From Halanaerobacter jeridensis (GTDB lineage: Bacteria > Bacillota > Halanaerobiia > Halobacteroidales > Halobacteroidaceae): DNA of 64,000 nucleotides. Within the stretch, counting starts at the first letter, position 1. Each line of letters starts with the position of its first letter. Made by a program: the position numbers and the translations under genes. The notes beneath the pieces were generated by a model. That model was not told where the DNA came from. It ran no database searches and saw nothing but the letters and a program-made list of their open reading frames with translations. The stretch is taken from the NCBI RefSeq assembly GCF_016908315.1, contig NZ_JAFBDQ010000012.1:1-64000 (forward strand). The letters run 5' to 3'. This document shows, one piece after another, positions 50,370-59,008 of this stretch.

Positions 50370-51071
50370 TTGAATAATGGAATAATGATTACCTTTCGTG
50401 TGTTTTTAGCTCTGTTCTTTTTATTTATCTTTACTAAATTATTAAGTAAAAGAAGTTTAGCCAAGTTGACTTATTTTGATTATATTGCAATAGTAACTTT
50501 AGGTACTTTAGCTGGTAACTTAGCTTTTAATACCAAAATAGAAATTATGGATTTTCTATTGGCTATGGTATTAATTACAATAATTATAAAATTGGCTTCT
50601 TATGGGGCAATTAAATCTAAATTTTGGCGTAAAAAAATAGCAGGAGAGGCAACAGTATTAATCGAGAATGGTAAAATCAGAGAAGAAAAGATGCATCAAT
50701 TAAACTATTCTTATGATTATTTATTGGAACAATTGCGCCAAGAACAAATCTTTAATTTGTCTAAAATTGAATTTGCTTTATTAGAACCTAATGGAGAACT
50801 GAGTGTGCAGTTGAAATCACAATATCGACCAGTAACTCCTCGCGACTTGGGTTTAGAAACTAATTATGAAGGGTTATCTACAACATTGATTTTAGAAGGC
50901 CAAGTTCTAAAAAGTAATTTAGCAGCAAACAATTTATCAGAAGAGTGGTTAAGTAAAGAATTAGATAAACGTAATATAACGGATAGTAAAAAAGTTACTT
51001 TTGCTGCTTTAGGAACTAATGGGAAGTTGTATGTAGATTTATATGATGATCAAGCGTGGGATGATAAATGA
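50370..51071 (+). CDS. DUF421 membrane protein (YetF/YdfS-like)
   Basis: A 233-residue protein: three N-terminal helices (about 5-25, 37-55, 60-80), then a DUF421 soluble domain (about 85-225) with GEATVLIENGKIREEKMHQL and FALLEPNGELSV. Homologues occur in many spore-forming Firmicutes, some linked to spore germination or envelope stress; function is not firmly known. The TTG start is supported by GAGGTGG five bases upstream. It has its own upstream spacer and no clear terminator; the large palindromic element begins 45 bases after its stop. Confidence 0.88.
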   Translation: MNNGIMITFRVFLALFFLFIFTKLLSKRSLAKLTYFDYIAIVTLGTLAGNLAFNTKIEIMDFLLAMVLITIIIKLASYGAIKSKFWRKKIAGEATVLIENGKIREEKMHQLNYSYDYLLEQLRQEQIFNLSKIEFALLEPNGELSVQLKSQYRPVTPRDLGLETNYEGLSTTLILEGQVLKSNLAANNLSEEWLSKELDKRNITDSKKVTFAALGTNGKLYVDLYDDQAWDDK

Positions 51072-51115
51072 TGTAGCTAAGATATTTGCTTAATTTTAGC
51101 TCAGATAATATAATA

Positions 51116-51780
51116 TCTATATAAAGTGTAACTTCTAGATGGCTGAGCAATCATTTCTTCGTTCAGAAATTTAGGATGATTCGTCTAAAATTCGTTCAAG
51201 TAAAATCAATTTCACTTAATTTAAATTGGAAATTAAGTAATACAAAATTGATTTCACTTTCACTTCATTAAGACTCATTAACATACTAAATTTAATGCCA
51301 CTACGAAAAACTTGCTCAGCCATCTAATGATAGTTTTAATTTAATAGCGGGAGCAGGGACTGTCTTATCAAGATAGTTCTGTTTTAATTGTAAGTTTTTG
51401 ATTTTGACTAATTATTAGATAAATTAAAATTAAAACCAAAAGGCACAATCAAAAAATAAGCAATCCCAAAATGGTATATCTCTGCCTCCACACTTTAAGT
51501 AAAGCTGCCTTGGATTAAGATAAAATTGTTTCGCAGCGACTTCAAATCTAGTTTGTCAATAAGTCTTAATGAAGTATAATAAAAAATGATTTTGGGAGTT
51601 TAATTTCAAATTTAATTCGTCCCTCATAACAATCACGTCCTGTGATATTCGGGACATTAAAACTTCCTGTTCGTCAAAACTAAATTATTTTTTATTATAC
51701 AAATTTAGACGAATCAAACTAGATTTATAAGTGAAGAAATCATTTTATCTTAATCCCGAAAGTGGCACTTTATATATAGA
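51116..51780. repeat. 665-bp non-coding element made of nested inverted repeats
   Basis: Outer ends TCTATATAAAGTG (51116-51128) and CACTTTATATATAGA (51766-51780) are inverted copies and match the ends of the element at 40854-41067. Inside are a sub-element bounded by a perfect 14-bp repeat (51137-51150, 51312-51325), a second inverted pair around 51331-51437 (GTTTTAATTTAAT / ATTAAAATTAAAAC), and a long multi-segment hairpin (51512-51756). No coding frame of note exists. It fills almost the whole gap between DUF421 and the restriction-modification gene and ends one base before that gene's ribosome site. Nested MITE insertions or a very large structured RNA are the two readings. Confidence 0.75.
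51512..51756. repeat. Long hairpin inside the nested element
   Basis: Four pairings stack in order: GGATTAAGATAAAAT (51512-51526) with 51742-51756; AAATCTAGTTTG (51544-51555) with 51715-51726; GTATAATAAAAAAT (51574-51587) with 51687-51700; and GTCCC (51619-51623) with GGGAC (51651-51655) around a small ATCAC/GTGAT tip. Three arms are perfect and separated by short unpaired stretches. Confidence 0.75.
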
Positions 51781-51798
51781 AAAGGAGTTGCAATTTGT

Positions 51799-54700
51799 AT
51801 GCGGAAGGAATTGTTGAAATCTACTTTTAGTACTAAATTTGATTTAGATAACTTAGAAGAATTAATAGCTGAAATATATGAGTCACCTATAGCAAGAGAA
51901 GAAATTGATTTTGCAGAGCAGAATGTTAATTCATTTCTAAGATTAAAGGCTGAAGATGAGCAAAATGTAGTTTTAGTTTTAGAAACAACTACGGAACTGA
52001 AGTGGAATTTTAAATTGCGGAAACTAGTGGCTGATTATTTAGCTGAACATCAGTTAAAACAAGGGCTAGTTGCTTTTTTTAATCCCCAGCAACAAGATTG
52101 GTATTGGACTATAGTACATAGAACTGAATTAAGTCCTTATTTATTAAATTGTTATTCTATTCCTGTAGGTCCTAATATGAGCGGGGCTAACTGGGATGAA
52201 TTACAACAGTCACTAAAAAATAAAGATTTGCAAGAGTTGACAAGGGATTTTGGTACCGCTTTGAGAAAAAAATTTGTAGCTGATTGTAAAGAGTATCATC
52301 AACTATTAGAAGATAAATTAACTTTATCATTAGGTGCAGGTCTAAAAGAAGAGTTGAGCTCAAACCTAGCTGAATTAGCAGAAAAGTTATTGAGTAAATT
52401 AATTTTATTTTATATCCTAACTAAGAAAGAATTACTTGAAGTAAAGTTTAGGGATCATTTAGAAACTTCTGAGCAAAAAAAGTTAGTTGACCTAGCTCAA
52501 TTAGAGATACTAGATCTTTTTATCAAAGATCAGAATAAGATAATTTTGCCCCAAAAGATTGAATTAGTAAAAGAAGTATGGGAGTTATTAAATGACTATG
52601 ATTTATCTATAACAGAAGATGAACCTTGGGCCAAAGTTTTAACAATTGGCCCTGAAATATTAGCTGATGTGCATGAAGAATTATTGGGGGCAAATCAGCG
52701 TAAGACAAATGGAGTATTTTATACTCCTAAACAAGTTGTGCATTATATGAGTCAGCAAAGTATTATTGAGCATCTGTTAAGTCAAATTCCTGAATTGGAT
52801 TATCAACAAGTTAAGAATTTAGTTAGAGAGAGAGAGCTTGCTAATATTGACAAGAGCCTGCTGCCGCAAATTTATAAATCTTTGAGCGAAATTAAAGTTT
52901 GTGATCCAGCAGTAGGTTCAGGTGCTTTTGCCTTAGGAATAGCTAAAGAATTATTTAGAATTAAAGAAATAGTTATTTATTTAATTGGCGATCAAGTAAT
53001 GAGCCAAGAATTGAAAGTTAATACAGTTAAAGATTCTCTTTATTGTTTAGATATTGATAGGGGAGCTGTAGAAATAACTAAATTAAGATTATGGTTATGG
53101 ACTGCTGCTGAAAAGAAGTTCTTAGGTGACTTAAAATATCAAATTATAGAATCCAATCCTCTTTTGAAAATTGAACGTAATTTAGAGCAGCAGGATACTG
53201 AATTAAAAGCTGCCCGCAATGATTATTATCAGCAATCTACTTTAAGAGAACGTAAAAAATATAAGCAGAGATATGAGCAATTGAAAGAAGAAAAGTTAGG
53301 AAAGGTGTTTTCCTTAGTTGATTATTTTCCTAAAGTTTTTAAGCAGGGTGGCTTTAATATTGTAATTTCTAATCCACCTTATGTTGGTGAAAAGGGCAAT
53401 AAGGAAATCTTTAGAGAAATTAAAAAGTATTCTTTAGGTCAATTTTATAGTGGGAAGATGGATTTGTTTTATTTCTTCTTTCACTTAGGATTAGATATTG
53501 TCTGTGAGCAGGGAACAGTTGCTTTAATTACTACTAATTATTATTTGACTGCTACTGGAGGTTATCAATTAAGAGAAGATTTACAGCAGCGGGGTGTGAT
53601 TAAAAAGTTAATTAATTTTAATAATTTAAGATTATTTCCTGCTGCTATTGGGCAGCACAATTTGATAACTATTTTGCAAAAAGATAGTAGTAATCAGGCA
53701 AGTGCTGTAGCTGAAAATATAGTTACTTATCGTGAAGGAGATGCTGATGAAGAAACATTACTGCAAATACTAGCAGAAACTGACGAGCAAAGTAATTATT
53801 ATACAGTGCCGCAGGAAAAATTATATCAAGGGCCAGAAAAATATTTACGCTTAGAAGTAGATAAAATTGATGACTTTTTAACTGTTGTAGCAGAAAAAAG
53901 TGAAGAGTTAGGGACTTTGTGTAATGTCAATCAAGGTATTGTAAGTGGTTGTGATCGAGTTTCTAACCGCCATATTAAAGGATATGATCTGCCACAGCAA
54001 GTTAAAGGAAGTGGGATTTTTGTTTTAACTGCTGCTGAAGTAGAGGAATTAAATCTATCTCAAGATAAGCAGGAAGTGTTGAAACCGTGGTTTAAAAATT
54101 CAGACATTAAACAATATTGGTGTCAGCAGGAGAACAAAGGCGAGTATATCTTATATTTGAAGCAGGGTACTTCAAAATTAACTACTGCTCTAAAAGATCA
54201 TTTAAGGCCTTTTCGTGCTATTCTTGAATCGCGACGAGAAGTAGCAGCAGATAGAATTAAGTGGTGGGAATTACAGTGGCCGCGTAGTAAAGAAATATTT
54301 GAAGAGCCAAAATTAGTTGTGCCGCAGCGAAGCAAAATCAATACTTTCGCTTATACTGAAGATTCTTGGTATGCTAGTGCTGATGTTTATTATATTACCC
54401 AGCCCCAGCCGGGAGTTAAATTGAAATATATCTTGGCTTTGTTGAATTCTACCCTGTATTATTTGTGGTTTTATTATAAAGGGAAGAAAAAGGGGAACTT
54501 ATTAGAATTATACCAAAAGCCGTTAACTGAAGTACCGATTAAAGTAATTAGTTTAGAGCAACAGCAGATCTTTATTGATTTAGTAGAACAAATAGAGCTT
54601 AAGAAAGAAAAATTAATAGAATATCAAGCTATTACATTTGCTGAAATAAAAAATAAAGTTAATTTAACTACTAGATCTACTTTAAAAGAAATTATAGATG

Positions 54701-55161
54701 ATAGCAAAGTATTTGAAGTTGATTATCATGGACAAGCTAAGATAGTGCGTGATATAAAGGTTGTTCTAAAAGAAGAAAAAGTAGAGCTTTATAGTGCTAA
54801 ATCTAGTACAGGTTATTATAGATTATTTGAATTTGAAGTACTTAATAATCAATTAAGAAAATATCTTAAATTTTATTTAGAATCATTAACTACAGAGCAG
54901 TTAGAAGAAATAAATAATAATTCTAATTCTGCTTTAGTAGATAGAGTATTAGAAATTGAAATCCCGGGTTATCAAGAGGTGAGTCGAGTTCAGACAATTG
55001 TTGACTATTGGGAAGAGATTCAGGAAAGTAAAAGTAAAATTCAAGAAAAAATCATTGATTTACAAGAAGAGATAGATCAATTAGTCTATCAGTTATATGA
55101 TTTTAATGCTGCAGAAATAGAATTTTTAACTAAAAAGAAAAAAGAAATAAAAAACTATTAA
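51799..55161 (+). CDS. Single-chain type IIG-like restriction-modification protein (Eco57I family)
   Basis: An 1120-residue protein with an N-terminal region (about 1-300) that could hold a nuclease (VLVLETTTELKWNFK suggests a degenerate PD-ExK-like core, not certain), an N6-adenine methyltransferase core with motif I KVCDPAVGSGAFALGI (Asp369) and catalytic NPPY (525-528), and a C-terminal TaqI-like target recognition region plus coiled coil. Such enzymes combine methylation and cleavage in one chain. No separate restriction, specificity or BREX genes are nearby. AAAGGAG precedes the ATG, and the palindromic element lies directly upstream, where the promoter should be. Confidence 0.88.
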   Translation: MRKELLKSTFSTKFDLDNLEELIAEIYESPIAREEIDFAEQNVNSFLRLKAEDEQNVVLVLETTTELKWNFKLRKLVADYLAEHQLKQGLVAFFNPQQQDWYWTIVHRTELSPYLLNCYSIPVGPNMSGANWDELQQSLKNKDLQELTRDFGTALRKKFVADCKEYHQLLEDKLTLSLGAGLKEELSSNLAELAEKLLSKLILFYILTKKELLEVKFRDHLETSEQKKLVDLAQLEILDLFIKDQNKIILPQKIELVKEVWELLNDYDLSITEDEPWAKVLTIGPEILADVHEELLGANQRKTNGVFYTPKQVVHYMSQQSIIEHLLSQIPELDYQQVKNLVRERELANIDKSLLPQIYKSLSEIKVCDPAVGSGAFALGIAKELFRIKEIVIYLIGDQVMSQELKVNTVKDSLYCLDIDRGAVEITKLRLWLWTAAEKKFLGDLKYQIIESNPLLKIERNLEQQDTELKAARNDYYQQSTLRERKKYKQRYEQLKEEKLGKVFSLVDYFPKVFKQGGFNIVISNPPYVGEKGNKEIFREIKKYSLGQFYSGKMDLFYFFFHLGLDIVCEQGTVALITTNYYLTATGGYQLREDLQQRGVIKKLINFNNLRLFPAAIGQHNLITILQKDSSNQASAVAENIVTYREGDADEETLLQILAETDEQSNYYTVPQEKLYQGPEKYLRLEVDKIDDFLTVVAEKSEELGTLCNVNQGIVSGCDRVSNRHIKGYDLPQQVKGSGIFVLTAAEVEELNLSQDKQEVLKPWFKNSDIKQYWCQQENKGEYILYLKQGTSKLTTALKDHLRPFRAILESRREVAADRIKWWELQWPRSKEIFEEPKLVVPQRSKINTFAYTEDSWYASADVYYITQPQPGVKLKYILALLNSTLYYLWFYYKGKKKGNLLELYQKPLTEVPIKVISLEQQQIFIDLVEQIELKKEKLIEYQAITFAEIKNKVNLTTRSTLKEIIDDSKVFEVDYHGQAKIVRDIKVVLKEEKVELYSAKSSTGYYRLFEFEVLNNQLRKYLKFYLESLTTEQLEEINNNSNSALVDRVLEIEIPGYQEVSRVQTIVDYWEEIQESKSKIQEKIIDLQEEIDQLVYQLYDFNAAEIEFLTKKKKEIKNY

Positions 55162-55527
55162 AAAAAGTAAAATAAACAGGAAATTAAAAGGGTAATGTCT
55201 AAATATAAATAATAAGCGATTAGAACAGTAAAGAGTAATGAGTGAAGAGAAAATAGAAAAGACAGTAAAAATCAGTAACTAGTGAAGAGTAAAGAGAAAA
55301 CAGAAAATAATAAAGAGTAATAATGAGTATAAAGAAAAAACAAGAAAGAAAAGTATAGACTTGGCATTGCCAAGTCTATCTAATAACAAATAAAAATAAG
55401 CGCTAATATGAAATCATGTGATATAAAAGAGTGAAGAGAAAATAATAAAACCATAAAATCACAACCTATAAAGATAGTTACGGATTTATAAAATATAAAT
55501 TTTTAATAGAGAAAAGGGAGCGGTAGT
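55162..55527. repeat. Heptanucleotide-repeat spacer with a perfect 12-bp-arm hairpin
   Basis: Purine-rich sequence in 7-nt register: AGTAAAG, AGTAATG, AGTGAAG, AGAAAAT, AGAAAAG from 55227 to 55261, and again AGTGAAG, AGTAAAG, AGAAAAC, AGAAAAT, AATAAAG from 55281 to 55315, with a further partial copy near 55429. A hairpin with arms 55355-55366 and 55368-55379 (ATAGACTTGGCA and its complement) follows but has no T-tract. No gene was found in the stretch. Confidence 0.8.
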
Positions 55528-56733
55528 ATGTTAGAAAAAAATTCTTGCCAACATAAATTTTCAGCAGCAGAATTGAAGCAGATTGATAAAAGAATAAATT
55601 TACAATTTGAATTGAAAAGTCGCTCAGAAATAGAGCAGTTAATCTTAAAGGCTATTAATTTGTTATTAAGCACTGATTATTCCTCAGAAATAGTTGCAGA
55701 AGTATTTCAAGATATTTTTAAGGAACAGCTTAGTTGCGATAAGTTAGAAGCAGGAGAAATCAAATATATAGTCTATGATTTATTAGAAACAGCAGATAAA
55801 GATAATTTTTGGACTTATAATTTTCTCATTAAGTTAATTAATAAATTAAACTATCTACAGGGGGAAGGATTAAATTCTAATCTGAAACAGCAATTAATAT
55901 CGTATTTTTCTAAGCGGATAAATATAATTGAAAATGAGCTCTATGTTATGAATCAATCTTGTGCTACAGAAGTAGAAACTGTAATCAATTTAGTTTTTAA
56001 GTTATGGGAACAGTATGAAGAAAAAATAGAAGAAAAAGATTTATTATTAATTAAATTACAATTGCAGGAGTTAGATTTAAACCCTCACCAAGCATTTAAG
56101 ATTAAGGATTTTTATAAATATTTAAACAATAATTCAGAATTATGCGTTCAATTCACTTCTAATATTGCTCAGTCTGAATACAATAAATATGATGTTGTTG
56201 ATATGCCGTTAGTTAGTGGTTTAATAGAATTAGACAAATTAATTAATAATAATAATCAATTATGTAAAACGATAGTTGATAAAATGAATGGTTTAGGAAT
56301 TGATTATGATCAAGAAGAATTCAATTTAGAAATTCTAAATAATTATTTAAGTGAAGAAGCTAATTTTAATTTAGAGCAAGAATTAGATGTTTTTCATTTT
56401 ATTGTTGAATTATTGACAGATTTAATTAGGGTTTCGATAAATAAAAAGAAGAGAGAAACAGGGCAGGAATTGATTGAAGCAATTAAAGCAGAAGATTTAA
56501 CTCGGGCCAAAGAACTGATTAATTCAGAAGTAGAAGTTAACATTAAAGATAAAGAAGGTAGGACACCATTAATTTGGGCTGCTGAGAAAGGGCAGGAGGA
56601 ATTAATGATGAAGTTAATGAAAGCAGGAGCTAAATTAGATGCTACTGATGACCAAGGTCGAACGGTATTAAGCCGGATTCATAGTTGTTATCAGATGGAA
56701 GTTATGCAGCGTTTAAACCAAAATAGTAATTAG
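55528..56733 (+). CDS. Ankyrin-repeat protein of unknown function
   Basis: A 401-residue protein. The first roughly 310 residues are helical, acidic and Asn/Leu-rich and match no family I recognise. The C-terminus (about 315-395) holds two ankyrin repeats: LIEAIKAEDLTRAKELI, then EGRTPLIWAAEKGQEELMMK and DQGRTVLSRI. No signal peptide or membrane helix is seen, so it is probably cytoplasmic. GGGAGCGG precedes the ATG. It lies after the restriction-modification gene, is flanked on both sides by heptanucleotide-repeat spacers and has its own terminator. A cassette or accessory gene is likely; a defence role is speculation. Confidence 0.75.
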   Translation: MLEKNSCQHKFSAAELKQIDKRINLQFELKSRSEIEQLILKAINLLLSTDYSSEIVAEVFQDIFKEQLSCDKLEAGEIKYIVYDLLETADKDNFWTYNFLIKLINKLNYLQGEGLNSNLKQQLISYFSKRINIIENELYVMNQSCATEVETVINLVFKLWEQYEEKIEEKDLLLIKLQLQELDLNPHQAFKIKDFYKYLNNNSELCVQFTSNIAQSEYNKYDVVDMPLVSGLIELDKLINNNNQLCKTIVDKMNGLGIDYDQEEFNLEILNNYLSEEANFNLEQELDVFHFIVELLTDLIRVSINKKKRETGQELIEAIKAEDLTRAKELINSEVEVNIKDKEGRTPLIWAAEKGQEELMMKLMKAGAKLDATDDQGRTVLSRIHSCYQMEVMQRLNQNSN

Positions 56734-56740
56734 TAATAGT

Positions 56741-56772
56741 AACCGTATGTGTTGAGCATACGGTTTTAATTT
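56741..56772 (+). terminator. Terminator after ankyrin gene
   Basis: 9-bp stem (AACCGTATG at 56741-56749, CATACGGTT at 56757-56765) followed by TTAATTTT. Confidence 0.85.
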
Positions 56773-56859
56773 TAGCAATTAATATTAATTAAAAATAATG
56801 ATTATTATTAGCAGGAGAAAATAAAAATATGCGTAATAATTATATAGTAAGGAAAAAGA

Positions 56860-56915
56860 AGTAATGAGTAAGAAGTAAAGAGTAAGAAGTGATGAGTGAA
56901 GAGAAAAAACAGTGA
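56860..56915. repeat. Second heptanucleotide array
   Basis: Seven consecutive units in exact 7-nt register from 56860: AGTAATG, AGTAAGA, AGTAAAG, AGTAAGA, AGTGATG, AGTGAAG, AGAAAAA. Units have the same consensus as those at 55227-55315 and run up to the ribosome site of the downstream transporter gene. Confidence 0.8.
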
Positions 56916-56946
56916 AGAGTAAAAAGAAAAAAAGGAGTGAGAAAAA

Positions 56947-57849
56947 ATGAAAAAGCTTAGTTTGTTATTATTAATCGTAATGTTGATTGGTTCAGTAGTA
57001 ACAGGTTGTGGTGGAAGTAATGATGCAGGAGAAAAGACTGTTAAAATCGGGGGTAAAGCAGGAACTGAGGCTTATGTTTTAGCAAATTTGGCTAAAGTAT
57101 TATTAGAAGAAGAAGGATTTAAAGTTAAAACTAAGTTAGGAGTTAAATCAGTTTTGGCTCGTAAGGCTTTGGAAACTGGTGAAGTAGATCTTTATTATGA
57201 GTATACCGGCACTGCTTATACTGTCTATCATAAAGCTTCTAACAAAGAGGTTATGACTAATCCTGAGAAAGTTTATGAGTGGGTGAAGAAGAAAGATAAG
57301 GAGCAAAATTTGCTTTGGCTAGATAGAATTACATATAACAACACTTATACTGTGATGTTGAGAGAAGAAGATGCTAAACAATGGAATATTCAATCATTAT
57401 CTGATTTAGCAGCTAAAGCTAAAGAGTTAGGTCTTACATTTGGGACGGATTCTGAATTTTATCAACGTCCTGATGGTTTACAGGCGCTAATGAAGAGTTA
57501 TAATTTAGAGTTTGGTGATATTAAGAAAATGTCAGCTGGGATTGTTTATAAAGCTCTTAAAGAGGGCAAGATAGATGCAGGGATGGGATACTCAACTGAT
57601 GGGCGCATTAAAGCGTTTGGTTTTGTTAATTTGAAAGATGACCAAAACTTTTTTCCAGTTTATAATCCAGCACCTGTAATTAGAAAAGAAGTTTTAGAAG
57701 AATATCCTGAAATAGAAAAGATATTAAAGCCGTTAACTAAAAAATTAACTACAGCTGAAGTACAGAAGTTAAATGCTAAAGTAGCTATTGAACACCAAGA
57801 AGCTTATCAAGTGGCTAAAGAATGGTTGAAAAAACAAGGCTTAATTTAG
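56947..57849 (+). CDS. opuCC: Osmoprotectant ABC transporter, substrate-binding lipoprotein
   Basis: A 300-residue lipoprotein (signal about 1-20, lipobox VVTGC) of the OpuAC/OsmF type that captures quaternary ammonium osmoprotectants such as betaine, choline or carnitine. Typical motifs are KIGGKAGTEAYVLANLAKVL near the start, DLYYEYTGTA, and the middle GTDSEFYQRPDGL. Aromatic residues of the ligand cage cannot be placed with certainty. It starts a four-gene unit (binding protein, ATPase, two permeases) and would be central to salt tolerance. AAAGGAG precedes the ATG. Confidence 0.93.
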   Translation: MKKLSLLLLIVMLIGSVVTGCGGSNDAGEKTVKIGGKAGTEAYVLANLAKVLLEEEGFKVKTKLGVKSVLARKALETGEVDLYYEYTGTAYTVYHKASNKEVMTNPEKVYEWVKKKDKEQNLLWLDRITYNNTYTVMLREEDAKQWNIQSLSDLAAKAKELGLTFGTDSEFYQRPDGLQALMKSYNLEFGDIKKMSAGIVYKALKEGKIDAGMGYSTDGRIKAFGFVNLKDDQNFFPVYNPAPVIRKEVLEEYPEIEKILKPLTKKLTTAEVQKLNAKVAIEHQEAYQVAKEWLKKQGLI

Positions 57850-57865
57850 ATCGGGGGCCAAAACA

Positions 57866-59008
57866 GTGATTGAATATCAAAATGTAGTTAAAGAATACCA
57901 AGATAATGGAGCATTGATTAAAGCAGTTGATGATTTGTCTTTGCAAGTGGAATCTGGCGAGTTAGTAGTTTTACTTGGTCCTTCTGGTTGTGGGAAAACG
58001 ACTTTATTACGTCTAACTAACCGCCTAGAAGATTTAACTGCGGGTCAAATTTTAATTAATGGGCAAAATATATTAGAACAAGATGAAGTTAAACTACGGC
58101 AGAAAATTGGGTATGTGATTCAGGAAATAGGGTTATTCCCTAATAAAACTATTGCTGAAAATATAGGAATGGTTCCTAAAATAATTGGCTGGTCAGCCGA
58201 GAGAATTGAAAAAAGAGTGCAGGAATTATTAGAAATGATGAATTTAGATGCTGATTTATTTAAAGACCGTTATCCAGCCCAATTATCAGGGGGCCAAAGA
58301 CAGCGAGTGGGTGTTGCTAGAGCTTTAGCAGCAGACCCAGAGTTGTTGTTAATGGATGAACCATTTGGAGCTATTGACCCTATCAATCGCAAAGAAATTC
58401 AAGATCAGTTTCTGCATCTGCAGGATAAATTGCAAAAGACGATTATATTTGTTAGTCATGATATTCAAGAAGCTTTAAAGATGGGCGATAAAATAGCTTT
58501 AATTAATAACGGTCAAGTAGTACAATTTGGTACTCCAGAAGAAATTTTGCTGGAACCAGCTAATGACTTTGTCCAAGATTTTGTTGGTACTGAACGGGCT
58601 ATGAAGGCTTTAGATTTGGTACAGGTTACAGAAATAATGCATGAGGTAGAATATAAGTATAAAGGTTTAGCAGTTCAAGATGCTTTAACTTGGTTTAGAA
58701 AAAAGAATAATGAATATCTTTTAATCTGTAACCGAGACCAAAAACCATTAGGCTATGTCAGTCATCAAGATTTAGTTGATGATTATGCTGCTGAAGCAGT
58801 AATTGATGATTATATTCGAGATTTATATACTGTTTTACATCCGCAGGATACCCTTAAAGAAGCATTGAATGTGATGGTAACTAATGAAGTGACTACTTTA
58901 TGTGTAGTAGAAGAAGGGGCTTTAGTAGGGGTTGTTAAATTTGCTGATTTGCAGGACTATTTGAGCAAAAATTACCGACGGGAGCATCAGGAGTTGAAAA
59001 AAGCATGA
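57866..59008 (+). CDS. opuCA: Osmoprotectant ABC transporter ATP-binding protein with CBS pair
   Basis: A 380-residue ATPase. Walker A is LLGPSGCGKTTLLRL, the signature is LSGGQRQRVGVARAL, Walker B is LLLMDEPFGAID, and the H-loop is VSHDIQEA. Residues about 255-370 form two CBS domains (YLLICNRDQKPLGYVSHQDL, TTLCVVEEGALVGVV), which in OpuA-like systems sense ionic strength or c-di-AMP. The start is GTG. It lies 16 bases after the binding-protein gene and overlaps the first permease by four bases (ATGA). Confidence 0.95.
   Translation: MIEYQNVVKEYQDNGALIKAVDDLSLQVESGELVVLLGPSGCGKTTLLRLTNRLEDLTAGQILINGQNILEQDEVKLRQKIGYVIQEIGLFPNKTIAENIGMVPKIIGWSAERIEKRVQELLEMMNLDADLFKDRYPAQLSGGQRQRVGVARALAADPELLLMDEPFGAIDPINRKEIQDQFLHLQDKLQKTIIFVSHDIQEALKMGDKIALINNGQVVQFGTPEEILLEPANDFVQDFVGTERAMKALDLVQVTEIMHEVEYKYKGLAVQDALTWFRKKNNEYLLICNRDQKPLGYVSHQDLVDDYAAEAVIDDYIRDLYTVLHPQDTLKEALNVMVTNEVTTLCVVEEGALVGVVKFADLQDYLSKNYRREHQELKKA

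Noticed and set aside
51116-51780. Identification as OLE RNA or another named large RNA
   Set aside because: The region is dominated by near-perfect inverted repeats with mobile-element-like ends, lies beside no OLE partner gene, and no diagnostic OLE, GOLLD or ROOL sequence was recognised.
55355-55379. Calling the perfect palindrome a terminator of the restriction-modification gene
   Set aside because: No T-run follows on the plus strand and it lies about 200 bases after the stop codon.
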